From assembly GCF_900106755.1 (NCBI RefSeq), contig NZ_FNNN01000017.1:62001-126000 (forward strand): a DNA stretch of 64,000 bases. Reading direction: 5' to 3'. This document shows, piece after piece, positions 27,530-37,107 of the stretch (the stretch's first letter is position 1; each line of letters begins with the position of its first letter). A model generated the notes under the pieces. That model saw only the letters and a program-made list of their open reading frames with translations. It had not been told where the DNA came from and ran no database searches. Origin of the DNA: Bacteroides faecis MAJ27. Lineage in GTDB: Bacteria > Bacteroidota > Bacteroidia > Bacteroidales > Bacteroidaceae. A program made the position numbers and the translations under genes.

Positions 27530-29188
27530 ATGAATATGAAAAATATAAAATCCTTCATACTGTTTTTTATTACATCAATAGCTGTATACGGCTGTGAAGA
27601 TAATTTTGACCCCAAACTTTACGGGACGTTGAATCCGGAAAACTATCCTACGACAGAGAGTGAATATGAAGATTACACTATGACGTGTTATATTCCTTTT
27701 ACGACAACATGGCAGTACCAAATAGCAAACGATCCTGGACAACATAGTTTTTATATTCCCGAAGGGGGAATCCTAAGGGTATTTGAAGCTCCGTCTGATA
27801 ATATGGCTGCCTGGAACTTAGGTTGGGGATCATGGATGAAACTATCACAGGCTGATTACAGAGATTGTGTCTACGCAGAGCGTTCATGGGTAGGTGAGCA
27901 TAATATAAACCACATTCCTAAGCTAGCCCAAATTACTCGTTTTACAGAGATTATTGCTACTTTGGAGAAGGCTGACGATCAAATCTTCAAAACTGTCAGC
28001 AAGAAAAGACTATTAGGAGAGGCGCATTTATGCAGAGGTCTTATGCTTTATTACCTCATGCACATTTATGGACCATTACCTGCAATTGTTGACAAAGATG
28101 ATATTAACAATGAAAATGCTTTGAAAAATTTAGTCAGACCTTCACTGGATGATATGACTACCTGGATTTACAATGATTTCCAATATGCCATGGAAAATCT
28201 GCCTGATGCAGTAAAGGAACACGGCCGTTATACGTCAGATTATGCTAAATTCTGTATGATGAAGCATTGTCTTAATGAAGGTGCACACATGAAAGGCTAT
28301 TATGAAAAAGCGATGCAGATGTATCGTGAACTTAGCAAAGATAATCGATATAGCTTGTTTACAAAGGGAGATAATTCTTATGTAGATATGTTTAAGGCTA
28401 TAAATGATTTCAACTCCGAAATCATTATGGCTGTAAGCTGTGATCCTTCGGCAAACGGAGACGTTAGTAGTGGTAATTTTTTCCCTCTATCTATGCTTGC
28501 TACACCAAACGATGCCTCCAAGGTGGATGACAAAGGAAATCCTACTCCTTTCAACTATCAAGGAGGTGGATGGATGCAAGCATACAATGTTTCACCGAAA
28601 CTTTATGACAGTTATGAAGCGAAGGATAAACGCCGTGCAGTGATATTAGATGAGTATTGGGTAAATAATCAAGGTATAGTTACTGAAAAGGTAACCAGAG
28701 AAGATTTGAACAAGAGATGGAGCGGATATATTATTTATAAATACCCAATCGAGACCAACACGACTTTTCAAGGGAACGATTTTCCATTGGCTCGCTGGGC
28801 TGATGTGTTGCTGATGATGGCAGAGGTAGAAGTGAGACAATCTAACGCTGCACCTTCTCCACAGGCAGTAGAAGCGGTTAATCAAGTGAGAAGAAGGAGC
28901 GGACTAGATGATTTGTCTGTTCAACAAACTGCAACTAAGGAGGCTTTTCTAGATGTCATATTAGATGAAAGATCAAAGGAATTTCTATATGAGGGACATC
29001 GAAAAATAGATTTAATACGCTTCAATAAATATTCACAAGCATGTTTCAAAGCAAAAGGGACATTGCCTACACACCAGTACATACCACTACCCAATTACTT
29101 GGTGGAACAAGCTAAATCGTACGGAAAACAATTGAGTCAAACCTACAACCGTCCTCAATGGGAAGATGATATTGCATTGGCTAACTAA
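27530..29188 (+). CDS. SusD/RagB-family glycan-binding lipoprotein
   Basis: Partner of the STN-type SusC, 15 bases downstream of it; 552 residues (an in-frame ATG at 27536 would remove two). The lipobox gives Cys22 (VYGCEDNFDPKLYG). SusD blocks seen are LLGEAHLCRGLMLYYLMHIYGPLPAI, PLARWADVLLMMAEVEVRQSN, VNQVRRRSGLDDL and LDERSKEFLYEGHRKIDLIRFNKYSQ. It is shorter than the SusD at 13077, as expected for a different ligand. It is intact. Confidence 0.93.
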   Translation: MNMKNIKSFILFFITSIAVYGCEDNFDPKLYGTLNPENYPTTESEYEDYTMTCYIPFTTTWQYQIANDPGQHSFYIPEGGILRVFEAPSDNMAAWNLGWGSWMKLSQADYRDCVYAERSWVGEHNINHIPKLAQITRFTEIIATLEKADDQIFKTVSKKRLLGEAHLCRGLMLYYLMHIYGPLPAIVDKDDINNENALKNLVRPSLDDMTTWIYNDFQYAMENLPDAVKEHGRYTSDYAKFCMMKHCLNEGAHMKGYYEKAMQMYRELSKDNRYSLFTKGDNSYVDMFKAINDFNSEIIMAVSCDPSANGDVSSGNFFPLSMLATPNDASKVDDKGNPTPFNYQGGGWMQAYNVSPKLYDSYEAKDKRRAVILDEYWVNNQGIVTEKVTREDLNKRWSGYIIYKYPIETNTTFQGNDFPLARWADVLLMMAEVEVRQSNAAPSPQAVEAVNQVRRRSGLDDLSVQQTATKEAFLDVILDERSKEFLYEGHRKIDLIRFNKYSQACFKAKGTLPTHQYIPLPNYLVEQAKSYGKQLSQTYNRPQWEDDIALAN

Positions 29189-29199
29189 AATAAACTTAC

Positions 29200-30196
29200 A
29201 TGAAAATTAGAAACTTACTTATTAGCTCTTTATATGTTTGTCTTGTATGCATTTGTATTTCGAATGTTCGAGGACAGCCTCATAGTACCCAACTTCAAGG
29301 AGGATACCTTTTTATCCATATGCGACATGAAGACTATGGACGTATGTACTATTACATAAGTAGAGATGCACGTACATGGACAAAATTGAATAATAATCAA
29401 CGGGGCAATGCTGAATATAGAGGATATCCCGATATTATAAAAGGTCATGATAACAGATATTATATGATTGGTGTTTCGGAAAAGACTCAAAAGCCATTGC
29501 TTTGGACCTCAAGGGATCTTGTAGCGTGGAGTATTGAAAAGGAACTTCCAGTATCCCCTTTTGTCCTTACCGATAATTATTATACCGGAGGAAATAGGTT
29601 TGGCGCACCTAAATTGTATTATGACGAAGATCCCAAGCAGTATATTGTTACGTGGTATGCGGCCAAAAAAGGAGTCAAAGGAAATGATGAATGGAAAAGT
29701 ATGCGTACATATTATGTGCTGACAGAAGATTTTAGTTCTTTTTCATCACCAAAACGTTTGTTCGATTTTCCAAGTAAAGCTGATTCTGAAATGGCTACCA
29801 TTGATGTCATAATCCGAAAAATTGGTAAAAATTACTATGCGGTTATCAAGGACGAACGGTGGCCGGAAGATGGTATTTCCGACGGGGAAATCTATTCGGT
29901 TGGCTAAATCGTCATATTTGACGGGTCCTTATTCTTTGGTAAATCCTAAGCATCCTGTTACCACTCCCTATACTTATTTCGAAGCTCCTATCCTCATGCC
30001 CAAACCTGGCAATAAGGGATGGATGATTTTCTCTGAAAGATATCCGCACGAATATGTACGCTTTGATGCGGAGCATATAGAGGCAGAAAAATGGGAAGTT
30101 TGTGATTGTAATATTCCCGACTCCCGACACGGAGCTATGGTGCGTTTGAGTGAAGAGGAGTATAATCACGTTTTATCATCATTCTCACAAAAATAA
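29200..30196 (+). pseudogene. GH43-like beta-propeller glycosidase, frameshifted
   Basis: Secreted propeller protein broken by a single-base frameshift. The first frame (29200-29907) has a signal peptide and propeller blades: GGYLFIHMRHEDYGRMYYYISRD, EYRGYPDIIKGHDNRYYMIGVSE, FGAPKLYYDEDPKQYIVTWYAA and KIGKNYYAVIKDERWPED. It ends prematurely at ...GEIYSVG. Removing one base near 29881 joins it to GKSIRLAKSSYLTGPYSL and the rest through YFEAPILMPKPGNKGWMIFSERYPHEY to 30196. The family resembles GH43 or related arabinosidase-type propellers. It is operonic between SusD and GH97. A sequencing error at this one site cannot be excluded. Confidence 0.8.
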
Positions 30197-30201
30197 AAAA
30201 T

Positions 30202-32154
30202 ATGCGTATGAAAAATTTTTATTTGTTATTATTAATAGGATTATTTGCTACCACAGTATATGCCAAGAAAAAAATGAGTCTGTTCTCACCAGACAAGACT
30301 ATAAAAGTGGAGTTTTGTCTGTCTGATAAGATTTACTACGATATTTATTACAACGATGAAATTCTATTAAAGGACAATTATCTCCGTTTGTTTTTGAATA
30401 ACGAAATCCTGGGAGATAATCCGAAATTACTACGGCAGAAACGTAAAAGTTTCTCGGAAGAACTGAAGCCAGTTGTGCCTCTTAAATTCTCTACTGTTAT
30501 GAGTCGTTATAACACTCTTATACTTGATTTCAAAGGATATTCCATCGAATTTTGTGCTTTTGATGACGGGGTAGCTTATCGTTTTATTACTCATAAAACT
30601 GATAAGGTTGAGGTACTTGGAGAAGATTTTGCTATTTCTTTTCCTAAAGAATATCTGCTCCATTTGCAGCAACCTTCAAGTTTTAAAACACCTTATGAAG
30701 AAGAGTATACACATATTTCCAGTCAAGAATGGAAGGATACGGACAAAATGTCTGTGCTTCCCATATTGATTGATACACGCAAGCAATATAAAATATTAGT
30801 TGGCGAATCTGATCGTTTCGATTATCCGTGTATGTTTTTAAAAGGAAACGGTAAAAACGGATTGAATGCAATCTTTCCCAAAGTGCCTTTAGAATTTGCA
30901 GAAGAGGGAGATTTGAGTATGAAAATTACTAAAGAGGCTGATTATATAGCACAAACTGAAGGAAATCGGAATTATCCATGGCGCTATTTTGTAATTACGA
31001 GCGAAGACTCTCAACTCATTGAAAATACGATGAATTACAAATTAGCCACTAAAAGTGTTCTTGAAGACAATTCATGGATTAAGCCAGGTTTGGCAAGTTG
31101 GGAATGGTGGCACGATGCAGCTCTTTATGGTCCAGATGTCAATTTTGTATCAGGATGCAATTACGATACTTATAAATATTATATAGATTTTGCTTCATCA
31201 TTTCATATTCCATATATTGTAATGGATGCAGGATGGGCTGAAACCGTACTTAATCCTAACAAACCCAATTCACAAATGCGCTTACCCGAGTTGATTCAGT
31301 ATGGAAAAGATAAGAACGTAGGCATAATCTTATGGCTGTCGTGGGTGGCTGTTGAACAAAACTTTGATTTATTCAAGACTTACGAAGAATGGGGTATTAA
31401 AGGCATAAAAATCGACTTTATGGACAGAAGCGACCAGTGGATGGTAAATTTTTATGAGCGTGTGGCTAAAGAAGCAGCTAAACATCATCTTTTGGTTGAT
31501 TTTCATGGCTCTTTTACTCCTGCAGGTTTGGAGTATAAATATCCGAATGTTGTTTCCTATGAAGGAGTGAAAGGTTTGGAACACATGAGGGGATGTTATC
31601 CAGATAATAGTATATACCTTCCTTTTATGCGTAATGCTGTAGGTCCAATGGATTATACTCCGGGACCCATGATTAGCATGCAGCCTGAACTTTATAGTGC
31701 TCAACGTCCCAATTCTGCAGGTGTAGGAACACGAGCTTTCCAATTAGCTACATTCATTCTTTTTGAGAGTGGATTGCAAATGTTAGCTGACAATCCGGTT
31801 AACTATCGAAAAAATGAGAATTGCACCCGTTTTATTTCACAAGTCCCTGTAACATGGGATCAGACCAAATCGCTCAAAGCTAAGGTTGGAGAGTATGTCA
31901 TTGTAGCAAAACGCAAAGGGAATAAGTGGTTTATTGGCGGTATAACCAATAATGCAGAAATGGAAAGAAAATTTGAAATTTCCCTTGATTTTCTAAATGA
32001 AGGGCGTTCTTATCAAATGAGTAGTTTTGAAGACGGCATTAATGCTAATCGTCAAGCAACTGATTATAGACACAAACTGTCTACCGTTACAAAATCTTCT
32101 TCCATTACTATTTCAATGAAAAGAAATGGTGGTTTTGCAGCTATTATAGAATAA
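30202..32154 (+). CDS. GH97 glycosidase, probable retaining alpha-galactosidase
   Basis: Exported enzyme of 650 residues (ATG 30202, or 30208) with a signal peptide. An N-terminal beta-sandwich is followed by a TIM barrel with GLASWEWWHDAALYGPD, YIVMDAGWAE and GIILWLSWVAVEQN, and a C-terminal beta domain. GH97 contains inverting alpha-glucosidases such as SusB and retaining alpha-galactosidases such as BT1871. The retaining enzymes have an Asp nucleophile on the loop after strand 4. Here Asp405 in GIKIDFMDRSDQ fits that, and Glu460 (VKGLEH) stands 55 residues later, the spacing I recall for BT1871 (Asp415/Glu470). This supports alpha-galactosidase, matching the nearby GH36. It is intact and operonic with its neighbours. 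Confidence 0.88.
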   Translation: MRMKNFYLLLLIGLFATTVYAKKKMSLFSPDKTIKVEFCLSDKIYYDIYYNDEILLKDNYLRLFLNNEILGDNPKLLRQKRKSFSEELKPVVPLKFSTVMSRYNTLILDFKGYSIEFCAFDDGVAYRFITHKTDKVEVLGEDFAISFPKEYLLHLQQPSSFKTPYEEEYTHISSQEWKDTDKMSVLPILIDTRKQYKILVGESDRFDYPCMFLKGNGKNGLNAIFPKVPLEFAEEGDLSMKITKEADYIAQTEGNRNYPWRYFVITSEDSQLIENTMNYKLATKSVLEDNSWIKPGLASWEWWHDAALYGPDVNFVSGCNYDTYKYYIDFASSFHIPYIVMDAGWAETVLNPNKPNSQMRLPELIQYGKDKNVGIILWLSWVAVEQNFDLFKTYEEWGIKGIKIDFMDRSDQWMVNFYERVAKEAAKHHLLVDFHGSFTPAGLEYKYPNVVSYEGVKGLEHMRGCYPDNSIYLPFMRNAVGPMDYTPGPMISMQPELYSAQRPNSAGVGTRAFQLATFILFESGLQMLADNPVNYRKNENCTRFISQVPVTWDQTKSLKAKVGEYVIVAKRKGNKWFIGGITNNAEMERKFEISLDFLNEGRSYQMSSFEDGINANRQATDYRHKLSTVTKSSSITISMKRNGGFAAIIE

Positions 32155-32174
32155 TAATAAATGTTAATCTGATT

Positions 32175-34419
32175 ATGAAAACATGTTGGGATTTTCTTAT
32201 GATATTCTTTATTGGTATATTGAGAGAAGCATGTACCGCCCATCATATCGATGTGACTGATGAACAAATGAATCAATTTGTCAGTGATTTGATGGATCAC
32301 ATGACATTATGCGAAAAAATAGGTCAGTTGAATCTGCCATCCGGAGGTGATATCACAACAGGAACTGTGAAAAACGGAGAACTTAGCGAAATGATTCGTA
32401 AACAGGAAATAGGTGGATTTTTTAATGTGAAAGGAATAGATAAAATCTACGAATTGCAACGCTTGGCTGTAGAAGAGAGCAGGCTGAAAATTCCCTTGCT
32501 TGTTGGTGCTGATGTAATTCATGGCTATGAAACAATTTTCCCCATTCCATTGGCTCTCTCGTGCAGTTGGGATACCTTGGCTGTCGAAAAATGGCTCGCA
32601 TATCTGCTATAGAAGCAAGTGCAGATGGTGTAAATTGGACATTCAGTCCAATGGTAGATATTTGTCGTGATGCTCGTTGGGGACGTATTGCGGAAGGAAG
32701 CGGGGAAGATCCTTATCTTGGTTCTTTAATGGCGAAAGCCTATGTACGGGGATATCAGGGAAAGAATTTGCACTTTATGGAGCTTCGGAATCTGGACGTG
32801 ATTACAATACAGTAGACATGAGCCGCTTACGAATGTATAATGAATATCTTGCTCCTTACAAAGCTGCTGTAGATGCAGGAGTAGGTAGTGTCATGAGTTC
32901 ATTCAATATTGTCGATGGAATTCCAGCCACTGCGAACAAATGGCTGCTTTCTGATTTGCTCCGAAAAGAATGGGGATTCAAGGGATTGTTGGTTACAGAT
33001 TATAACTCTATTGCCGAAATGTCTTCGCACGGCATTGCCCCTTTAAAAGAAGCATCTGTACGCTCTCTGCAGGCAGGAACGGATATGGACATGGTATCGT
33101 TTGGTTTTCTGAATACATTGGAAGAGTCTCTTCAAAATGGAGAAGTTACCGAAGAACAAATCAATACGGCTTGTCGTCGTGTGTTGGAAGTTAAATATAA
33201 ATTAGGCCTGTTTGACAACCCTTATAAATATTGCGATACATTACGAGCATCGAAACAACTTTATACTACTGAGCATCGCTCTATTGCACGTAGCATTGCA
33301 TCTGAAACATTTGTTTTGCTAAAAAATGAGAAGTCATTGTTACCCATTTCCACTAAAGGGAAAATAGCACTGATTGGTCCGATGGCTAATGCACGTAACA
33401 ATATGTGCGGAATGTGGAGTATGATGTGTAATCCTTCCAAACATCGTACATTACTGGAAGGGATGCGCTCTGCTATTGGCAATAAAGGGGAAGTCCTCTA
33501 TGCTAAAGGAAGTAATATCTTCTATGATGAAAATCGCGAAAAGACAGCCACAGGCATGCGCCCATTGGAGCGTGGAGATAATCAAACTTTATTGAAAGAG
33601 GCTTTGTAGACTGCCGCCCGAGCAGATGTTATTGTAGCTGTCTTAGGTGAATGTTCGGAAATGAGCGGAGAATCTGTTTCACGAATCACACTAGAAATTC
33701 CAGATGCTCAGCATGATTTGTTGAAAGCATTGGTGAAAACAGGAAAGCCGGTAGTATTACTTCTGTTCACAGGACGTCCTTTAGTGCTAACTGAGGAAGC
33801 AGCTAATATTCCTTCCATTCTAAATGTTTGGTTTGGAGGAAGTGAAGCTGGAGATGCTATTGCTGACGTACTGTTTGGAAAAGTGAATCCAAGCGGAAAA
33901 TAGACAACATCATTCCCACGTTCTGTTGGTCAACTCCCATTATATTATAATAGTCATAATACAAGTCGCCCTGATCCGGACAGAAACGTGTTTAATCGTT
34001 ATACAAGTAATTATTTAGAAGATAGTAACGAACTATTATATCCATTTGGCTATGGACTGAGTTATACCCATTTCCAATATGACGATATGGTATTAAGTTC
34101 TAATGTTTTGAAGAAAGGGGAAAATTTGATAATTTCTGTTATTGTTACAAATGAAGGTGATTATGATGGCTGTGAAGTCGTACAATTATATTTGCATGAT
34201 ATCTATGCCGATGTAGTTCGTCCTGTAAAGGAACTGAAAAATTTCAAACGCATTTTCTTAAAGAAAGGGGAAAGCCGTGAAGTTAGGTTTGTAATCACAG
34301 AAGAGGATTTGAAATTCTATAATTCGAATTTACAATATGTTTATGAACTAGGCGATTTTGAAGTTATGGTAAGAACAAACAGCCGGAATGTACAGTCTAA
34401 AACTTTTTTTGCAGAATAG
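32175..34419 (+). pseudogene. GH3 beta-glucosidase-like gene, multiply disrupted
   Basis: A GH3 of the common Bacteroides beta-glucosidase type, with four lesions. (a) The run of five A at 32587-32591 is one base short, shifting LSCSWDTLAVEK out of frame from MARISAIEASADGVNWTFSPMVDICRDARWGRIAEGSGEDPYLG. (b) Around 32762, RGYQGK runs into EFALYGASESGRDYNTVDMSRLRM with a second frame change and the loss of roughly a dozen residues, including the expected ACVKH. (c) TAG at 33607 stands where Gln is expected (LKEAL-TAARADVIV). (d) TAG at 33901 follows NPSGK. The nucleophile region (GLLVTDYNSIAEM) and C-terminal FnIII domain remain legible. No functional enzyme is expected. Confidence 0.9.
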
Positions 34420-34736
34420 CTTTTACCCGTCCTTCTTGCATAATATTTATGTAGAATATTTGCTCTTAAAATATTTGTTTAATAGCAGTATCGTAAAATA
34501 TAACAGGAAAATGTTTATTGTTTTCTGTACTTGATTTTTATGCTTGGTATCACGAAGTTTGTATAACATGGATTTATGCTCAAAAAGAATATAAGTTCAA
34601 TAATGAGAGATTGAAAATATTTGCTTTATTATGAAATTGAGGACAGTGTTTTTTCGTAAACCTGTAGTAATCATTTACAAATGAATGATATATAATGATT
34701 TGTTTAGTTTTAATTTATTCTTGAAATAATATAGTT
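34420..34736 (+). other. intergenic region, no gene seen
   Basis: 317 strongly AT-rich bases between two pseudogenes. I see no gene, hairpin or promoter that I would defend. Confidence 0.4.
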
Positions 34737-36003
34737 ATGGAAAAAATATACTTTTACTTTTGATATGGATAGTCTGTGGATTTACTTATGTACATGCTCA
34801 TGATTCGCTGTGGAACATAAAGACATCAGACTATCATGATGCTTATTATGGTACTGCTGTAGGAAATGGAGGAATCGGTATTTTACCTTGGAAAGAACCT
34901 TTTTCCGTCAAGCAGATTGTACTGAACCATGTATTTGATGCGGAAGCTCCTCATGAGGTCAGTAGACTGATTCGTGGCATCAATCCTTTCAGTATGAATG
35001 TGAAAATGGATGGTCAAGTAGTGGATGGAACACATATATCCGGATGGGAGCAGTGTATCCTTTTGAAAGAAGCCTTACATCAGACTCGCTTTGTCTATGC
35101 AAATAAACTTGAAGTATCTTATAGTATCTGGGCCTTGCGCAGTATGCCTTATGCTGGTTTGATACAAGTGAAAGCTTTAACACCGGTCGACTTGTCTGTG
35201 GAAAATGGGGCTGAAGTTTCCGATGAGTATCTACAGCCTAGAGTGCAACGGAAAAGTATACAGGATTATGGACTTCATCTAAAACTCTTGCGTACTTCAG
35301 CTTTAACTAGACACAGAAATTTGCAAGTCTTTGCCACTTCGGCTTTCATTTTTGAGAATGTACTGAGGTGTAAGAGTTTGATAATAAAAGAAATATATTT
35401 GCAAAACATTTAAAAACAGGAGAAGAATTTTCCTTTGCTTTGCTGGGTACCGTCTGTTCGCAACGTGATTTTATAGACCCTTGTAATGAATCCGACGCTC
35501 TTTGTGGCATAAAAGTTCCTGTCTCTTGGAATGCCGTAGCAAAGGGATCGCGTATACCGAAATTTTCTGATGGCGTGACCCGTGAATACGAGGGATATGA
35601 TGGTCAGATTATTAAACAGGCAGATGCAAACTTATTGGCATATCCACTGAAAGCTATCACTCGTCCTGAAGAAATAAAGAGAGATTTACTCTACTATGAG
35701 CCCCAAATAGACAAAAGTGGACCTGCTATGTCCTATTCTGTATTGGCTCTGCAGTATGCCCGTTTGGGTGATGGGGAGAAGGCCTATGAATTGTTTGTGC
35801 GTAGTTTCTGTCCCAATCAACTGCCGCCTTTCGGGGTGATTTCTGAAGGTGCTGGGGAAACAAACCCTTATTTTACTACTGGTGCAGGTGGATTACTTCA
35901 AATGGTAATTAATGGCTTTTGTGGTCTAGACTTAACTGACAAAGGTATCAAACAGTTGCCTTCAGCACTCCCTAAGCATTGGAAGAAAATTATTTTAACG
36001 TGA
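34737..36003 (+). pseudogene. GH65-family glycosidase/phosphorylase, internally deleted and truncated
   Basis: Remnant of a GH65-type gene, a family acting on alpha-glucosides such as trehalose, kojibiose and maltose. The ATG at 34737 is out of frame with the signal peptide KNILLLLIWIVCG; one more A in the run at 34741-34746 would fix it. The N-terminal beta-sandwich reads DSLWNIKTSDYHDAYYGTAVGNGGIG... . A frameshift near 35370 follows, then GEEFSFALLGTVCSQRDFIDPCNESDA is fused directly to LCGIKVPVSWNAVAKGSRIP. This skips the central helical barrel with the catalytic Glu. The end keeps TREYEGYDGQIIKQADANLLAYPL but is cut a few residues early where the IS begins. It is about 1.27 kb against the roughly 2.1 kb expected. 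Confidence 0.85.
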
Positions 36004-36014
36004 GTTCGATATAA
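35996..36014 (+). repeat. left terminal inverted repeat of the IS
   Basis: TAACGTGAGTTCGATATAA, the exact reverse complement of 37012-37030. Confidence 0.85.
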
Positions 36015-37028
36015 GATTAAAATATTCTTTTGATTATAAGGAACATAGCGATAAAAGTATTAAATTTATAGTGCTCACTTATAACATTCAAACGATTACC
36101 ACTATGTTCACAGAGGCTAAATTTACAGAGATTTATTGTATGGCAGATGATTTCTGCAAGGAATTTACGCTGTAACAGAAAAAATATATGTTCGAAGATA
36201 CGACTCATACGCATCGGAACAAACCGAACCGTATGAATGATGCTGAAATAATGGTTATCCTTATTCTGTTCCATTCGGGAGGATTCAGATGTTTCAAGCA
36301 TTATTACAAGGAATATGTCTGCAGACATTTGACACATCTTTTCCCCCGGTGTGTATCTTACAACCGTTTTGTGGAATTGGAAAAAGAAGTTCTTTTGCCG
36401 CTGACCATCTTCATCAAGCAAGTGTTCTTAGGTACATGTACCGGTATCAGCTTCGTGGATTCCACCCCGCTTCGTGTATGCCGTAACCAACGGATACTGA
36501 TACACAAGACTTTTGAAGGGTTGGCTACCCGTGGAAAGTGCTCCATGAGATGGTTCTTCGGATTCAAACTCCATCTAATAATCAATGACAAGGGAGAAAT
36601 CCTGAATTTCATGTTCACTCCTGCAAACGTGGATGACAGGGAACCATTGAAACAAGGGAATTTCTTGAAGAATATCAAAGGAAAGCTTTGTGCCGACAAA
36701 GGATATATCGGTTAGGCACTGTTTGAAAAACTGTTCTTGAATGGTATTCAATTGCTTACCAAAGTGAAAAATAATATGAAAAAATTCATTGATGACTGTA
36801 GCAGACAAGATTTTATTGCGCAAACGTGCATTGATTGAAACTGTTAATGACGAATTGAAAAATATTGCACAGATTGAACATTCCAGACACCGTTCATTCA
36901 ACAACTTTATAGCAAATGCTCTTTCAGCTATTGCTGTGTACTGTTTCTTTGAAAAGAAGCCTGCCATTGATGTGAATTTTATCAAGGACAGGCAACTTAC
37001 ATTGTTTTGAATTATATCGAACTCACGT
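35998..37028 (+). mobile_element. IS982-type insertion sequence, degenerate
   Basis: About 1.03 kb, bounded by perfect 19-bp inverted repeats (35996-36014 and 37012-37030) and carrying one transposase gene, the size and layout of IS982-family elements. The transposase is dead. ACGT flanks both sides (35998-36001 and 37025-37028) if the ends are taken as GAGTTCG; this could be a short target duplication or simply part of a palindromic terminus. The left flank is the 3' end of a GH65 gene and the right flank the 5' portion of an unrelated GH36 gene. Confidence 0.85.
36104..37010 (+). pseudogene. IS982-family transposase, inactive
   Basis: DDE-type transposase readable from ATG 36104. Family features are GISFVDSTPLRVCRNQRI, MRWFFGFKLHLIINDKGEIL, TPANVDDREPL, LCADKGYIG and, near the end, KRALIETVNDELKN followed by QIEHSRHRSFNNFIANALSAIAVYCFF. 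There are three lesions: TAA at 36173 in place of a Gln codon (EFTL-QKKYMFED), TAG at 36713 in place of a probable Gln (GYIG-ALFEKLF), and one extra A in the run 36779-36784, which shifts NNMKK out of frame from SLMTVADKILLRKR. This copy cannot move itself. Confidence 0.9.
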
Positions 37029-37030
37029 TA
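37012..37030 (-). repeat. right terminal inverted repeat of the IS
   Basis: TTATATCGAACTCACGTTA on the plus strand, the exact reverse complement of 35996-36014. It abuts the truncated GH36 gene; coding similarity to GH36 becomes clear from about 37045 (TEGQQLRFSYFGERI). Confidence 0.85.
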
Positions 37031-37107
37031 TTTCAAGTGCCACAGAGGGGCAGCAACTTCGTTTTTCTTACTTTGGAGAGCGGATTGAAGAAAATCAGAT
37101 TCACCAG

